Made by a program: the position numbers and the translations under genes. Below are positions 1 to 6,517 of a stretch of 11,637 bases of DNA, one piece after another (position 1 is the stretch's first letter; each line of letters starts with the position of its first letter). The stretch covers positions 1 to 11,637 of the forward strand of contig JACKMP010000019.1 of assembly GCA_024235315.1 (NCBI GenBank). Reading direction: 5' to 3'. This DNA comes from Chromatiaceae bacterium. GTDB lineage: Bacteria > Pseudomonadota > Gammaproteobacteria > Chromatiales > Chromatiaceae. The notes beneath the pieces were generated by a model, which had not been told where the DNA came from, made no database searches, and saw only the letters and a list, made by a program, of their open reading frames with translations.

Positions 1-313
1 CCAGCTGCGCGATGCGGGGCAGGTCTTCCATGACGCACTGCTGGAAGCAACGCGGGTCCGGTTCCGTCCGATCGTGATGACTGGCATCACTACAGCGGCC
101 GGATCGCTGCCCCTTCTGTTGTCATCCGGCGCGGGTGCCGAGACACGCGCGGTGATCGGTACCGTCATCCTGTACGGTGTGCTCGCAGCGACCCTGTTCA
201 CACTTTTCGTAGTCCCGGTTGCCTACGATCTGCTGGCGAAGCGCACCGGCTCGCCGCAGCAGTTGCAGCGCCGGCTGGCGTCTGAGTTGGAACAGGGCAA
301 AAAGCAGAATTAG
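1..313 (+). CDS. RND efflux transporter, C-terminal end (partial, 5' end outside window)
   Basis: The open frame enters at base 2 and ends at the TAG at 311-313, giving the last 103 residues of a longer protein. The stretch RFRPIVMTGITTAAGSLPLL, followed by a GAGAETR segment, is the hallmark of the last periplasm/membrane junction of HAE1-type RND pumps (AcrB family), where two transmembrane helices follow. A hydrophobic helix (VIGTVILYGVLAATLFTLFV) and a short charged cytoplasmic tail (QLQRRLASELEQGKKQN) close the protein. RND pumps are proton-driven inner-membrane exporters that work with a membrane-fusion protein and an outer-membrane channel. The substrate cannot be judged from this fragment. 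The gene is separated from the next operon by 439 bases and is probably unrelated to it. Confidence 0.9.
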   Translation, partial: QLRDAGQVFHDALLEATRVRFRPIVMTGITTAAGSLPLLLSSGAGAETRAVIGTVILYGVLAATLFTLFVVPVAYDLLAKRTGSPQQLQRRLASELEQGKKQN

Positions 314-398
314 ACTGTTTGAACGCCTGCTGGTCACCGCTCGCTTCCGATTCATCCTTTACTTCTGCGCTGCCCGATACAGGGATTTTTCGCGCACG

Positions 399-438
399 AT
401 AAAGTATTTACCTTTATTAGCAAATACAAAATAAATAC
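399..438. repeat. AT-rich patch with nested short inverted repeats
   Basis: ATAAAG (399-404) is mirrored by CTTTAT (412-417). Overlapping it, GTATTTA (404-410) is mirrored by TAAATAC (432-438), and AAATAC also occurs at 422-427. The patch stands out from GC-rich flanks and lies 85-125 bases after the RND stop. It could be a protein-binding or DNA-bending site, or degenerate sequence; no known operator is recognised. Confidence 0.35.
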
Positions 439-627
439 AGTGCTACTGACGGTCTGTTGGTAGGACCCGGATTATGTCGCGTCTTATCGGTTCGCCATGA
501 ATCGATCAGCACAGCCTTTGTGAAAGGGACGCCTGTTCAATCAGCACGCCGAGCCAGGCACGGCCTGTGCTTGCACACCTCGCAGACACTGCGATTGGGT
601 GAAACGTCATAATGCTTCGAGAGCTGT

Positions 628-641
628 TTAACCTGGATCAA
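628..641 (+). promoter_or_regulatory. Candidate FNR/Anr-like binding site
   Basis: The 14-mer TTAACCTGGATCAA matches the established FNR/Anr consensus TTGAT-N4-ATCAA at 8 of 10 defined positions; the right half is perfect. It is centred about 118 bases before the first start codon of an operon that looks anaerobic-respiratory, where FNR-type control would make sense. A site of this quality can arise by chance, and no strong -10 box lies at the ideal distance downstream. Confidence 0.3.
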
Positions 642-655
642 AGCAGGGGTTATAT

Positions 656-678
656 GTTTGTGTTTCGATTGCACAAAC
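656..678. promoter_or_regulatory. Operator-like 7-bp inverted repeat
   Basis: GTTTGTG (656-662) is perfectly mirrored by CACAAAC (672-678) with a 9-base spacer. A second, overlapping inverted repeat is present: TTTCG (663-667) and CGAAA (678-682). The symmetry and the location 75-97 bases before the first operon start fit a dimeric regulator site. The regulator family is not identified. A smaller related palindrome, TGTTT-CAT-AAACA, lies at 711-723. Confidence 0.35.
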
Positions 679-699
679 GAAAATAAACGGCTGCTGTCT

Positions 700-727
700 T
701 TGATAGACGCTGTTTCATAAACATAAG
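700..727 (+). promoter_or_regulatory. Weak sigma-70-like promoter candidate
   Basis: TTGATA (700-705) resembles a -35 box and CATAAG (722-727) a weak -10 box, with 16 bases between them. It would start transcription only a few bases before the GGAGGA ribosome-binding site at 740-745, giving a very short leader. The palindrome at 711-723 overlaps it. The -10 match is poor, so this is only a candidate. Confidence 0.2.
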
Positions 728-752
728 AAGCGCCAAACCGGAGGAAATTCAG

Positions 753-2015
753 ATGTTGCCAGTGTCACATTGGATGGCGGGCGTGTGCTCGGTCAGTTTT
801 CTTTATCTCACAGCGCCGATTGCCGGCGAATCCGTTCAGCACGTCGACGCTGCTTCCTGCAAGCAGTGTCACGAGGAGATCTATCAGCAATGGTCGGGCT
901 CGATGCACGCCAACAGTTCTGCCCTGAAGGATCCGATTCACGGTGCGTTTTACAAGAATGTGGTGGGAGACCCCACGCAGGAAGACGTGAAGGCAGGCAA
1001 CGGTAAGTACCCGGTCTGCCTGAAGTGCCATGCGCCGGTGGCGGCGATGGAGGGATCGACGAAGCTCGATGCAAAGCCTGCCTATGCACAAGGGATCGGT
1101 TGTACGACCTGCCATTCATTCAGCGCCTTCAAGGGTACCGATACACCTGATGGAAAGCCCCTATACGGTACGGATGCCTATGAGATGGACAAGGCAAGTC
1201 TGTATGGTCCATCAGGCATCAGCTACACAACCGAGCGGACCCCCGCTGATGCGAAGTGGCCGACACCGGTGCATCACCCGGTGCCGATGCAAGGGAATAA
1301 ATCGGAACTGTTCAAGAGCAATGATGCCTGCATGGGTTGCCACGAAAAGCGCAGCAACCCACACGGCACGCCGCTATGCCGAACGGGCGATGAGTACCGC
1401 ACAGGAAAGAATTTCGTCAGCTGCCAGGCCTGTCACATGTCGATAGTGTCGGTGCCGAAACTCAAAGATGGCCAGGTGGTTGCGGGTGAGATGATCAGCA
1501 TTCCGGATCACAGTATGGCCGGCGGCCATGACGACAAGATGATCACGCGTGGAATCGCCTTGAGTATGGATACCAAGCAGGAGGGCGATGTTATCAAAGC
1601 CACCTTGTTGGTGCGCAATCGACTGCCGCATGCCTATCCGACAGGTGCGCCGTTCCGCAATTTCTTCATTCGTGTTGCGACCTATGACAAGGATGGCCAG
1701 ATGCTGTGGAAGAACTACGAGGTACATCCGATCAAGGACGACCCGAAAGCGGCGTTCTGGTACACCTTGGGCGACGAGGCAGGAAACCCGACGATGCCAC
1801 CCAAGGCAACTCAGGTGCTTTCCGATACCCGTCTGAAGCCCAATGAGGTCCGTACGCTTGAGTACGAGATCCCGGTTAAACCCGGTACGAGCATTTTGCG
1901 AGCCGAGGCGCTGTACGACCTGTTGCTGCCACCGATCAAGGCCAACATGAAGGGCAAGTTGCCGGACGACCTTCTCACGCCGAAGCTGGTGGCCGCGGTC
2001 GAGATCAGGTTGTGA
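753..2015 (+). CDS. Periplasmic pentaheme c-type cytochrome
   Basis: This 420-residue protein starts at an ATG with a good ribosome-binding site (GGAGGA, 740-745, seven bases away). A hydrophobic signal segment runs over about residues 8-25, with probable cleavage near API-A/GES, so it should be exported by Sec and carry its hemes in the periplasm. Five CXXCH heme sites are visible: Cys36-His40, Cys89-His93, Cys117-His121, Cys193-His197 and Cys224-His228. Residues from about 268 onward have no heme motif and look like a beta-rich domain (for example ATLLVRNRLPHAYPTG). This architecture is seen in multiheme cytochromes of the c554-like group. It is the first gene of the operon and probably exchanges electrons with the tetraheme cytochrome encoded 42 bases downstream. 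Whether it is only a carrier or has a substrate site is unknown. Confidence 0.85.
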   Translation: MLPVSHWMAGVCSVSFLYLTAPIAGESVQHVDAASCKQCHEEIYQQWSGSMHANSSALKDPIHGAFYKNVVGDPTQEDVKAGNGKYPVCLKCHAPVAAMEGSTKLDAKPAYAQGIGCTTCHSFSAFKGTDTPDGKPLYGTDAYEMDKASLYGPSGISYTTERTPADAKWPTPVHHPVPMQGNKSELFKSNDACMGCHEKRSNPHGTPLCRTGDEYRTGKNFVSCQACHMSIVSVPKLKDGQVVAGEMISIPDHSMAGGHDDKMITRGIALSMDTKQEGDVIKATLLVRNRLPHAYPTGAPFRNFFIRVATYDKDGQMLWKNYEVHPIKDDPKAAFWYTLGDEAGNPTMPPKATQVLSDTRLKPNEVRTLEYEIPVKPGTSILRAEALYDLLLPPIKANMKGKLPDDLLTPKLVAAVEIRL

Positions 2016-2057
2016 CCCTGTGCGCGGGGGATATCAATTAGCTTCTGTGGTCCCGCT

Positions 2058-2936
2058 GTGGCAGGTCTTGGTCCATTGCTACTGCTGATCGTGCTCTTGG
2101 CTGGCTGCTGGTCGGCGGCAGGGGCGGCGGGGCCGCCCCCCGCCACCAGCGGTACTTCAACTGCGGCAACCGGCAGCGACTGGGACTGGAGTGGTTTCTC
2201 CGGTCTTGATGATGCGCCGGTGACGGACCGGTCTGGTAGGGGGGGAAAGAGTACCGGGCTGCCGGTTGCACCAAAGATCGGCGAGACAGCGGTACCAGAT
2301 TTCGATGCCCCTGCCCGTAAGACCTACGCCCTTTTCAGAGGGATGCCGTCGTTTGATGTTATCCCGAGTCAGCGCGATCCCGGCATGCATCCGTGTTCGA
2401 ATTGCCATCAATGGGTGTTGAGTGATCCACGCCCGCGAAAGCTCAAGCAGCCGCATGACAACTTTGAACTGCAACACGGACTGCATGGCAAGGGAAAATT
2501 CTGGTGTTTCACCTGCCACGAGCTAAGCGGCAAAGGGGGCTTGAAGACCCTCGAAGGTGAAAAGCTTGAGTTTGCCGATGCCTACGTCCTGTGCAGCCAG
2601 TGCCATGTCGATCAAGCGCGGGACTGGGTGTACGGCGCGCACGGCAAGCGTGTGAGCGGCTGGCAGGACAAGCGTCAGGTACTCAATTGCACTGCCTGCC
2701 ATTACCAACACAGGCCGGCGCTCAAGACGCGGACACCCGAGCCGGGGCCGCGGGTGCGAATGGGACTGGGTCGACCGCCACATTGGGTCGAAAAAGACAA
2801 ACGGCCGGAGGCTGACCGCGTCACCCGTGCGGCTTGGAAGACCGAGGCGGTACCCGACGAAAAAACGGGATTGGAGACCCGGCCGGAAGGGCGGCGGGAC
2901 AGTCTTGTGGAGAACGGCGACGATGAAAAATCCTGA
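2058..2936 (+). CDS. Tetraheme c-type cytochrome, probable lipoprotein
   Basis: This 292-residue protein has a leucine-rich N-terminal segment ending in LLAGC (Cys17), a good lipobox, so it is probably lipid-anchored and periplasmic. A low-complexity linker spans about residues 18-65. Four CXXCH heme sites follow: Cys113-His117, Cys150-His154, Cys179-His183 and Cys211-His215. The pattern of a WC..CH motif, then an HGKR motif, then a CTACH heme near the end of the folded part resembles small cytochromes encoded beside ferredoxin/NrfD pairs. A charged tail of about 70 residues ends the protein. The start is uncertain. GTG at 2058 is the only standard start ahead of the hydrophobic segment; it has no clear ribosome-binding site and no positive charge in the n-region. 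Translation may depend on coupling to the preceding cytochrome gene, which is in the same frame. The 3' end overlaps the ferredoxin gene by 14 bases. Confidence 0.82.
   Translation: MAGLGPLLLLIVLLAGCWSAAGAAGPPPATSGTSTAATGSDWDWSGFSGLDDAPVTDRSGRGGKSTGLPVAPKIGETAVPDFDAPARKTYALFRGMPSFDVIPSQRDPGMHPCSNCHQWVLSDPRPRKLKQPHDNFELQHGLHGKGKFWCFTCHELSGKGGLKTLEGEKLEFADAYVLCSQCHVDQARDWVYGAHGKRVSGWQDKRQVLNCTACHYQHRPALKTRTPEPGPRVRMGLGRPPHWVEKDKRPEADRVTRAAWKTEAVPDEKTGLETRPEGRRDSLVENGDDEKS
2909..2914 (+). promoter_or_regulatory. Ribosome-binding site deciding the start of the Tat ferredoxin
   Basis: GGAGAA lies eight bases before the ATG at 2923, inside the 3' end of the tetraheme cytochrome gene. The frame is open further upstream (a GTG at 2827 is possible), but only the 2923 start places the twin-arginine motif at residues 17-19 of a normal Tat signal peptide. 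Confidence 0.65.
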
Positions 2937-3855
2937 CGAAAAGGGGGCGGCGCCACCCGGCGTAAATGCGCGCCGCCGATTTCTGCAGGGGTTGGCGCTG
3001 GCCGGCGGCGCTGGCGCTGCGCATGCAGCCTTTGGTGCCTGGGGCGGCAGCACGCTGTCCGATGCGTTCGCCGACTTCTTCCAGCAGCATTACCAGCGCA
3101 TGACAGAAGCCGAAATCAGCGAGGCGATTACGCGTATAGAACGCAAAGCGAAACGTCGATACGGCGTCGACATCCAATGTGATACCACTCCGGCGCAGCA
3201 GGGCGTGGTGTTTGGCTATGCGATAAACGTCTCGAAGTGCCGCGGTTACCGTGATTGCGTGCATGCCTGTGTCAGGGAGAACAACCTCAGCCGCGATACT
3301 CAGTACATCCGGGTGATCGAGATGGACCGGGACAGCACGGACCTGCGCCATGGCGATCATTACTACGACCATGAGCAGGTGCCGTTGGATGGAAAGTACT
3401 ATCTGCCGATGCAATGCATGCATTGCGACAACCCGCCATGCGTCAAGGCCTGTCCCGTGGAAGCGACATGGACTGAACCGGACGGCATTGTCGTGGTGGA
3501 TTACGATTGGTGCATCGGCTGTCGGTATTGCATGACGGCCTGCCCATACCAGGCAAGGCACTTCAATTGGGGTTCACCGGCGCTGCCACCGGAGGAGATC
3601 AATACGGCCACGCACTACCTCGGTAACCGGCCGAGGCCTGCGGGCGTGGTCGAAAAATGTCATTTCTGCGTGCAGCGCACCCGCAAGGGGCGACAGCCCG
3701 CCTGCCAGGAGGCATGCCCTACGGGGGCAAGGATCTTCGGCAACCTGCTAGATCCCGATAGCGAAATCCGTTACGTGCTTGCAAACAAGGCAATTTTCCG
3801 TCTGAAGGAAGACCTCGGCACCGAACCGAAGTTCTGGTATTTCCGTGACAAGTGA
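2923..3855 (+). CDS. Tat-exported polyferredoxin (HybA/DsrO/PsrB-like electron-transfer subunit)
   Basis: This 310-residue iron-sulfur protein should carry electrons between the periplasmic cytochromes and the quinone protein encoded next. A Tat signal with ARRRFLQG (residues 16-23) and a hydrophobic alanine/glycine-rich segment to about residue 36 indicates export in folded form. Four cysteine groups follow: Cys106-Tyr109-Cys112-Cys116, Cys165/168/173/177, Cys197/200/203/207 and Cys246/249/261/265. This is the layout of the NrfC/PsrB/DmsB/DsrO family, normally four [4Fe-4S] clusters. The first group has Tyr109 where the family usually has the second cysteine, so one site may hold a [3Fe-4S] cluster or be altered. 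Having its own Tat signal, unlike the second ferredoxin, fits a module without a Mo subunit to piggyback on. It overlaps its upstream neighbour by 14 bases and its downstream neighbour by 11, implying tight co-translation. Confidence 0.9.
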   Translation: MKNPDEKGAAPPGVNARRRFLQGLALAGGAGAAHAAFGAWGGSTLSDAFADFFQQHYQRMTEAEISEAITRIERKAKRRYGVDIQCDTTPAQQGVVFGYAINVSKCRGYRDCVHACVRENNLSRDTQYIRVIEMDRDSTDLRHGDHYYDHEQVPLDGKYYLPMQCMHCDNPPCVKACPVEATWTEPDGIVVVDYDWCIGCRYCMTACPYQARHFNWGSPALPPEEINTATHYLGNRPRPAGVVEKCHFCVQRTRKGRQPACQEACPTGARIFGNLLDPDSEIRYVLANKAIFRLKEDLGTEPKFWYFRDK

Positions 3856-5125
3856 AGCAGTCAAACCCTCGCTGCGAGGTTTCCTGGTCGACAGCCTGGG
3901 GCACCTGGTCCGCGGCCGCCTGATGTACTGGGCCTGGCTGGTGCTCCTGTTAGGCTTGATCGCGCTGGGGGGCTGGCACTATACGCTTCAGCTGCGCGAA
4001 GGCCTGGTGGTGACCAACATGACGAACCAGGTCTCGTGGGGTTTCTATATCTCGAATTTTACTTTCCTTGTGGGCGTGGCGGCCGCGGCCGTGATGCTGG
4101 TTGTCCCGGCCTACATCTTTCATCGGAAGGACCTGAAGGATGTGGTGCTCATGGGTGACACGATGGCGATCGCCGCGGTCACCATGGCGATCCTGTTTGT
4201 GGTCGTTGATCTCGGTCGGCCGGATCGTTTCTGGCACCTGATTCCGTTCATCGGCCGGTTCAATTTTCCGCAGTCCATGCTGGCGTGGGATGTCATCGTC
4301 CTCAATGGTTACCTGCTGCTCAACTTTGGTATTTCCTTTTACATCGTCTTCAATCACTACCGCGGCAGGGAACCCAGTGAATCGAGATATTTCCCCTGGG
4401 TACTGCTGGCCATCTTCTGGGCCATCTCGATACACACGGTCACAGCCTTCCTTTACTCTGCGAATTCAGCCAGACCGTATTGGCACAACGCGCTGCTGGC
4501 ACCCAGGTTCATCGCTTCAGCGTTTGCATCCGGGCCCGCTCTGATGGCGATTGGGCTCCAGGTTATTCGTGGCATCAGTGATTACCCGATTCGACAGAGC
4601 GTAATCAACCACCTTGCCCTGGTTGCGGCGATTGCGCTGCAGGTAACGCTGTTTTTTCTGCTGGCAGACCTGTTCACGGATTTTTACAACGAGGGCGAAC
4701 ATGCGGCATCGGCCCGCTATCTGTTCTTCGGTCTCGACGGGCACAGCGGCTTGACCCCCTGGATATGGACAGCCGTTGTTTTACTCACCACGGCCATGCT
4801 TATCCTGATGATCCACCCTCTGCGCAAACACCCGGTGTATATGAATATTGCTTTCGTATTAACGATCGTCGGCGTCTGGATTGAGAAGGGTATGGGCCTG
4901 GTGATCCCGGCATTTGTCCCTACACCCATCGGCGAGATCTATGAATATTCCCCAAGCCTGACCGAGATCATGGTGTCAGTCGGCATCTGGGCGTTTGGGC
5001 TGCTGCTGTTCACGATGCTGGCAAAAGCCGCGCTGCCTGTGCAGTGCAGATTCTTGCGCGAGAAAAATAGGCGGGCGGGGACCGAACGAAATCCCGATTC
5101 AGATCCGGCTGTCGAGCCCGACTGA
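3845..5125 (+). CDS. NrfD/HybB/DsrP-family membrane quinone oxidoreductase subunit, 10 helices
   Basis: This 426-residue integral membrane protein has about ten hydrophobic segments (near residues 28-47, 65-91, 103-122, 146-169, 184-205, 219-241, 254-280, 304-324, 331-357 and 372-397). The family motifs WGFYISNFTFLVG and VVDLGRPDRFWHL place it in the NrfD superfamily, closer to the 10-helix HybB/DsrP/ActC group than to 8-helix PsrC. Such proteins bind (mena)quinone near the periplasmic face and exchange electrons with a periplasmic ferredoxin partner, here the preceding gene. The GTG start at 3845 overlaps the ferredoxin stop by 11 bases and has no strong ribosome-binding site, so translation is probably coupled. 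A charged, proline-rich cytoplasmic tail follows residue 400. No c-type heme motif is present. Confidence 0.9.
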   Translation: MTSEAVKPSLRGFLVDSLGHLVRGRLMYWAWLVLLLGLIALGGWHYTLQLREGLVVTNMTNQVSWGFYISNFTFLVGVAAAAVMLVVPAYIFHRKDLKDVVLMGDTMAIAAVTMAILFVVVDLGRPDRFWHLIPFIGRFNFPQSMLAWDVIVLNGYLLLNFGISFYIVFNHYRGREPSESRYFPWVLLAIFWAISIHTVTAFLYSANSARPYWHNALLAPRFIASAFASGPALMAIGLQVIRGISDYPIRQSVINHLALVAAIALQVTLFFLLADLFTDFYNEGEHAASARYLFFGLDGHSGLTPWIWTAVVLLTTAMLILMIHPLRKHPVYMNIAFVLTIVGVWIEKGMGLVIPAFVPTPIGEIYEYSPSLTEIMVSVGIWAFGLLLFTMLAKAALPVQCRFLREKNRRAGTERNPDSDPAVEPD

Positions 5126-5206
5126 GCTTCAATGGAAGCCGGCAATGACGAATGTTTACTGCAGGTGAGGTCGTTTGACATCGATGGCCTGCGCAAAAAA
5201 TGCACT

Positions 5207-5213
5207 AAGGAGG
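5207..5213 (+). promoter_or_regulatory. Strong ribosome-binding site deciding the start of the triple-rhodanese gene
   Basis: AAGGAGG lies five bases before the ATG at 5219. The same frame is open from an ATG at 5132, but that start lacks a ribosome-binding site and would add 29 polar residues before the signal peptide. The 93 bases between the NrfD stop and 5219 are therefore treated as a non-coding spacer. Confidence 0.75.
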
Positions 5214-5218
5214 CGGAG

Positions 5219-6514
5219 ATGCAACGGTGGATGATTGTCCTTTCCCTGGTCACTTTGTTCGGTGCCGCGCAGGCGGAGACTGTCAAGGGACGTATTGCCG
5301 TCGTCTCCACCCAGGCCGGGACGATTCAGCTCGAAGTGGCGGCCAAAGGCGAGGGTGCCAGCGCACAGCAGCTCGTGGTGCGCACGGATTCCAATACACG
5401 CTATGACGGTGCTGCGGGACTCAAGGATCTTGGCCCGCCAGACCTCATCGAGGTACAAAGAGAGCCGGGTCAACCTGCGAGCAGCATCAAGAAGGTCGTG
5501 TTCGGCCTTCCCCCCGGCATTGAGATCGATGTCAAGGAGCTGCTGACCATCATGACAGGTGGCGGGGTCTACCATCTTTACGATGCTCGCCCCGGCAAGC
5601 AGTTCGGGGCAGCCCACGTGCCAGGTGCCAGTTCGGCGTTCCCCAAGGACGCCGACTTTCTGAGTAAGCTGCCTGCCGACAAGAACGCCTTGCTGGTGTT
5701 TTACTGCGGCGGGCCAACATGCCCGTTTACAGGGGACGCGGTGAAAATGGCGCAGGCCGCCGGTTATACGAACATCAGGGGCTATCAGGCAGGTATCCCC
5801 GGTTGGAAGAAGGCCCGGCTCCCGGTGCATAGCGAGGTGAGCTGGCTCGCACAGCGACTCGATCCCCAGCATGTGGTTATCGATGTCCGCGACAAGGTGC
5901 AGAGCAGCCAGGCGCACATTGAGCGCGCCGTGGCCATGCCGACCGCTGAGCTGCAGGCGATGACCCAGAAGTTCATTGCGCAAAAAACGGTCGCGGAACT
6001 GCCGGGCGTGTCCGACATGCGCGCACCGCTGATCGTCTATGCAGACAGCCATACCTCGAAAGAGGCACTACTTGCCTACAAGGAATTGCGCAGTTGGGGT
6101 TACGGCAATGCCTCTATTCTCAAGGGCGGATTTGCCGCCTGGCAGGCGGCGGGTCTTCCCGTCGCCGCAGGAGACGCCAGTACCCGGATCGTGTACGAGA
6201 AGAAGCTTGCGCCCGGAGCGATTGCACCACAGGAATTCACCGCGCTTGCCAGTGCAGTGGACACGGTGTTGTTGATCGACGTGCGCACTGACGAAGAGGT
6301 GGCGTCGGGGAAGATCAGTGGCGCACGCCATATACCGCTGGAAAAACTCGAGGGTGTGGCGGCCGAGCTGCCACGCGACCGCGAGATCCTGATCTACTGT
6401 GCCAACGGTATCCGTGCTGAGATGGCGCATCAGACCCTGACCGCAATGGGTATCAGGAACCGGTACCTGAATGAAACGGTGAGCATTGCCAAAGATGGCA
6501 GTTTCAAGATCTAG
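5219..6514 (+). CDS. Periplasmic three-domain rhodanese (sulfurtransferase) protein
   Basis: This 431-residue protein begins with a Sec signal peptide (WMIVLSLVTLFGAAQA, cleavage about residue 19). A small beta-rich domain of about 80 residues follows, with alternating strands such as TVKGRIAVVSTQAGTIQLEV. Three rhodanese-like domains come next. Domain 1 (about 105-202) has the loop FYCGGPTC with candidate catalytic Cys163 and nearby Cys168. Domain 2 (about 205-315) keeps the fold signatures (VVIDVRD, LKGGFAAWQAAGLPV) but its loop reads YADSHTSKEA with no cysteine, so it should be inactive. Domain 3 (about 333-428) has IYCANGIRAEMA with Cys394 and the classical C-x4-R loop. Rhodaneses hold sulfane sulfur as a cysteine persulfide and pass it on. 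Its location three bases before the Mo enzyme gene suggests it delivers to or accepts sulfur from that enzyme in the periplasm; this is inference. No membrane anchor is seen beyond the signal peptide. Confidence 0.88.
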   Translation: MQRWMIVLSLVTLFGAAQAETVKGRIAVVSTQAGTIQLEVAAKGEGASAQQLVVRTDSNTRYDGAAGLKDLGPPDLIEVQREPGQPASSIKKVVFGLPPGIEIDVKELLTIMTGGGVYHLYDARPGKQFGAAHVPGASSAFPKDADFLSKLPADKNALLVFYCGGPTCPFTGDAVKMAQAAGYTNIRGYQAGIPGWKKARLPVHSEVSWLAQRLDPQHVVIDVRDKVQSSQAHIERAVAMPTAELQAMTQKFIAQKTVAELPGVSDMRAPLIVYADSHTSKEALLAYKELRSWGYGNASILKGGFAAWQAAGLPVAAGDASTRIVYEKKLAPGAIAPQEFTALASAVDTVLLIDVRTDEEVASGKISGARHIPLEKLEGVAAELPRDREILIYCANGIRAEMAHQTLTAMGIRNRYLNETVSIAKDGSFKI

Positions 6515-6517
6515 TCG

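Larger units (their letters stand above)
314..752. other. Intergenic region upstream of the respiratory operon
   Basis: No convincing gene is seen in these 439 bases on either strand; the short open frames here lack ribosome-binding sites and recognisable protein features. The region is more AT-rich than the surrounding coding sequence, mainly at about 395-440 and 640-730. It contains an AT-rich repeat patch (399-438), an FNR-like half-perfect box (628-641), a 7-bp inverted repeat (656-678) and a weak promoter (700-727), described separately. No clear rho-independent terminator follows the RND gene. It is the only long non-coding stretch before the nine-gene operon, so the main operon promoter most likely lies here. 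Confidence 0.7.

Noticed and set aside
314..390. Possible rho-independent terminator after the RND gene.
   Set aside because: No stable stem followed by a T-run was found in this stretch.
5175..5203. Perfect -35-like TTGACA (5175-5180) before the triple-rhodanese gene, possible internal promoter.
   Set aside because: No acceptable -10 box at 16-18 bases (AAAATG, AAATGC, AATGCA), and a start there would fall on the ribosome-binding site.
5132..5218. N-terminal extension of the triple-rhodanese protein from the ATG at 5132.
   Set aside because: No ribosome-binding site precedes it, and it would bury the signal peptide that starts at the well-supported ATG at 5219.
5156..6052. Long open frame on the minus strand opposite the triple-rhodanese gene (298 codons).
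   Set aside because: It has no recognisable domain, and the plus strand encodes clear rhodanese domains; long antisense frames are common in GC-rich genes.
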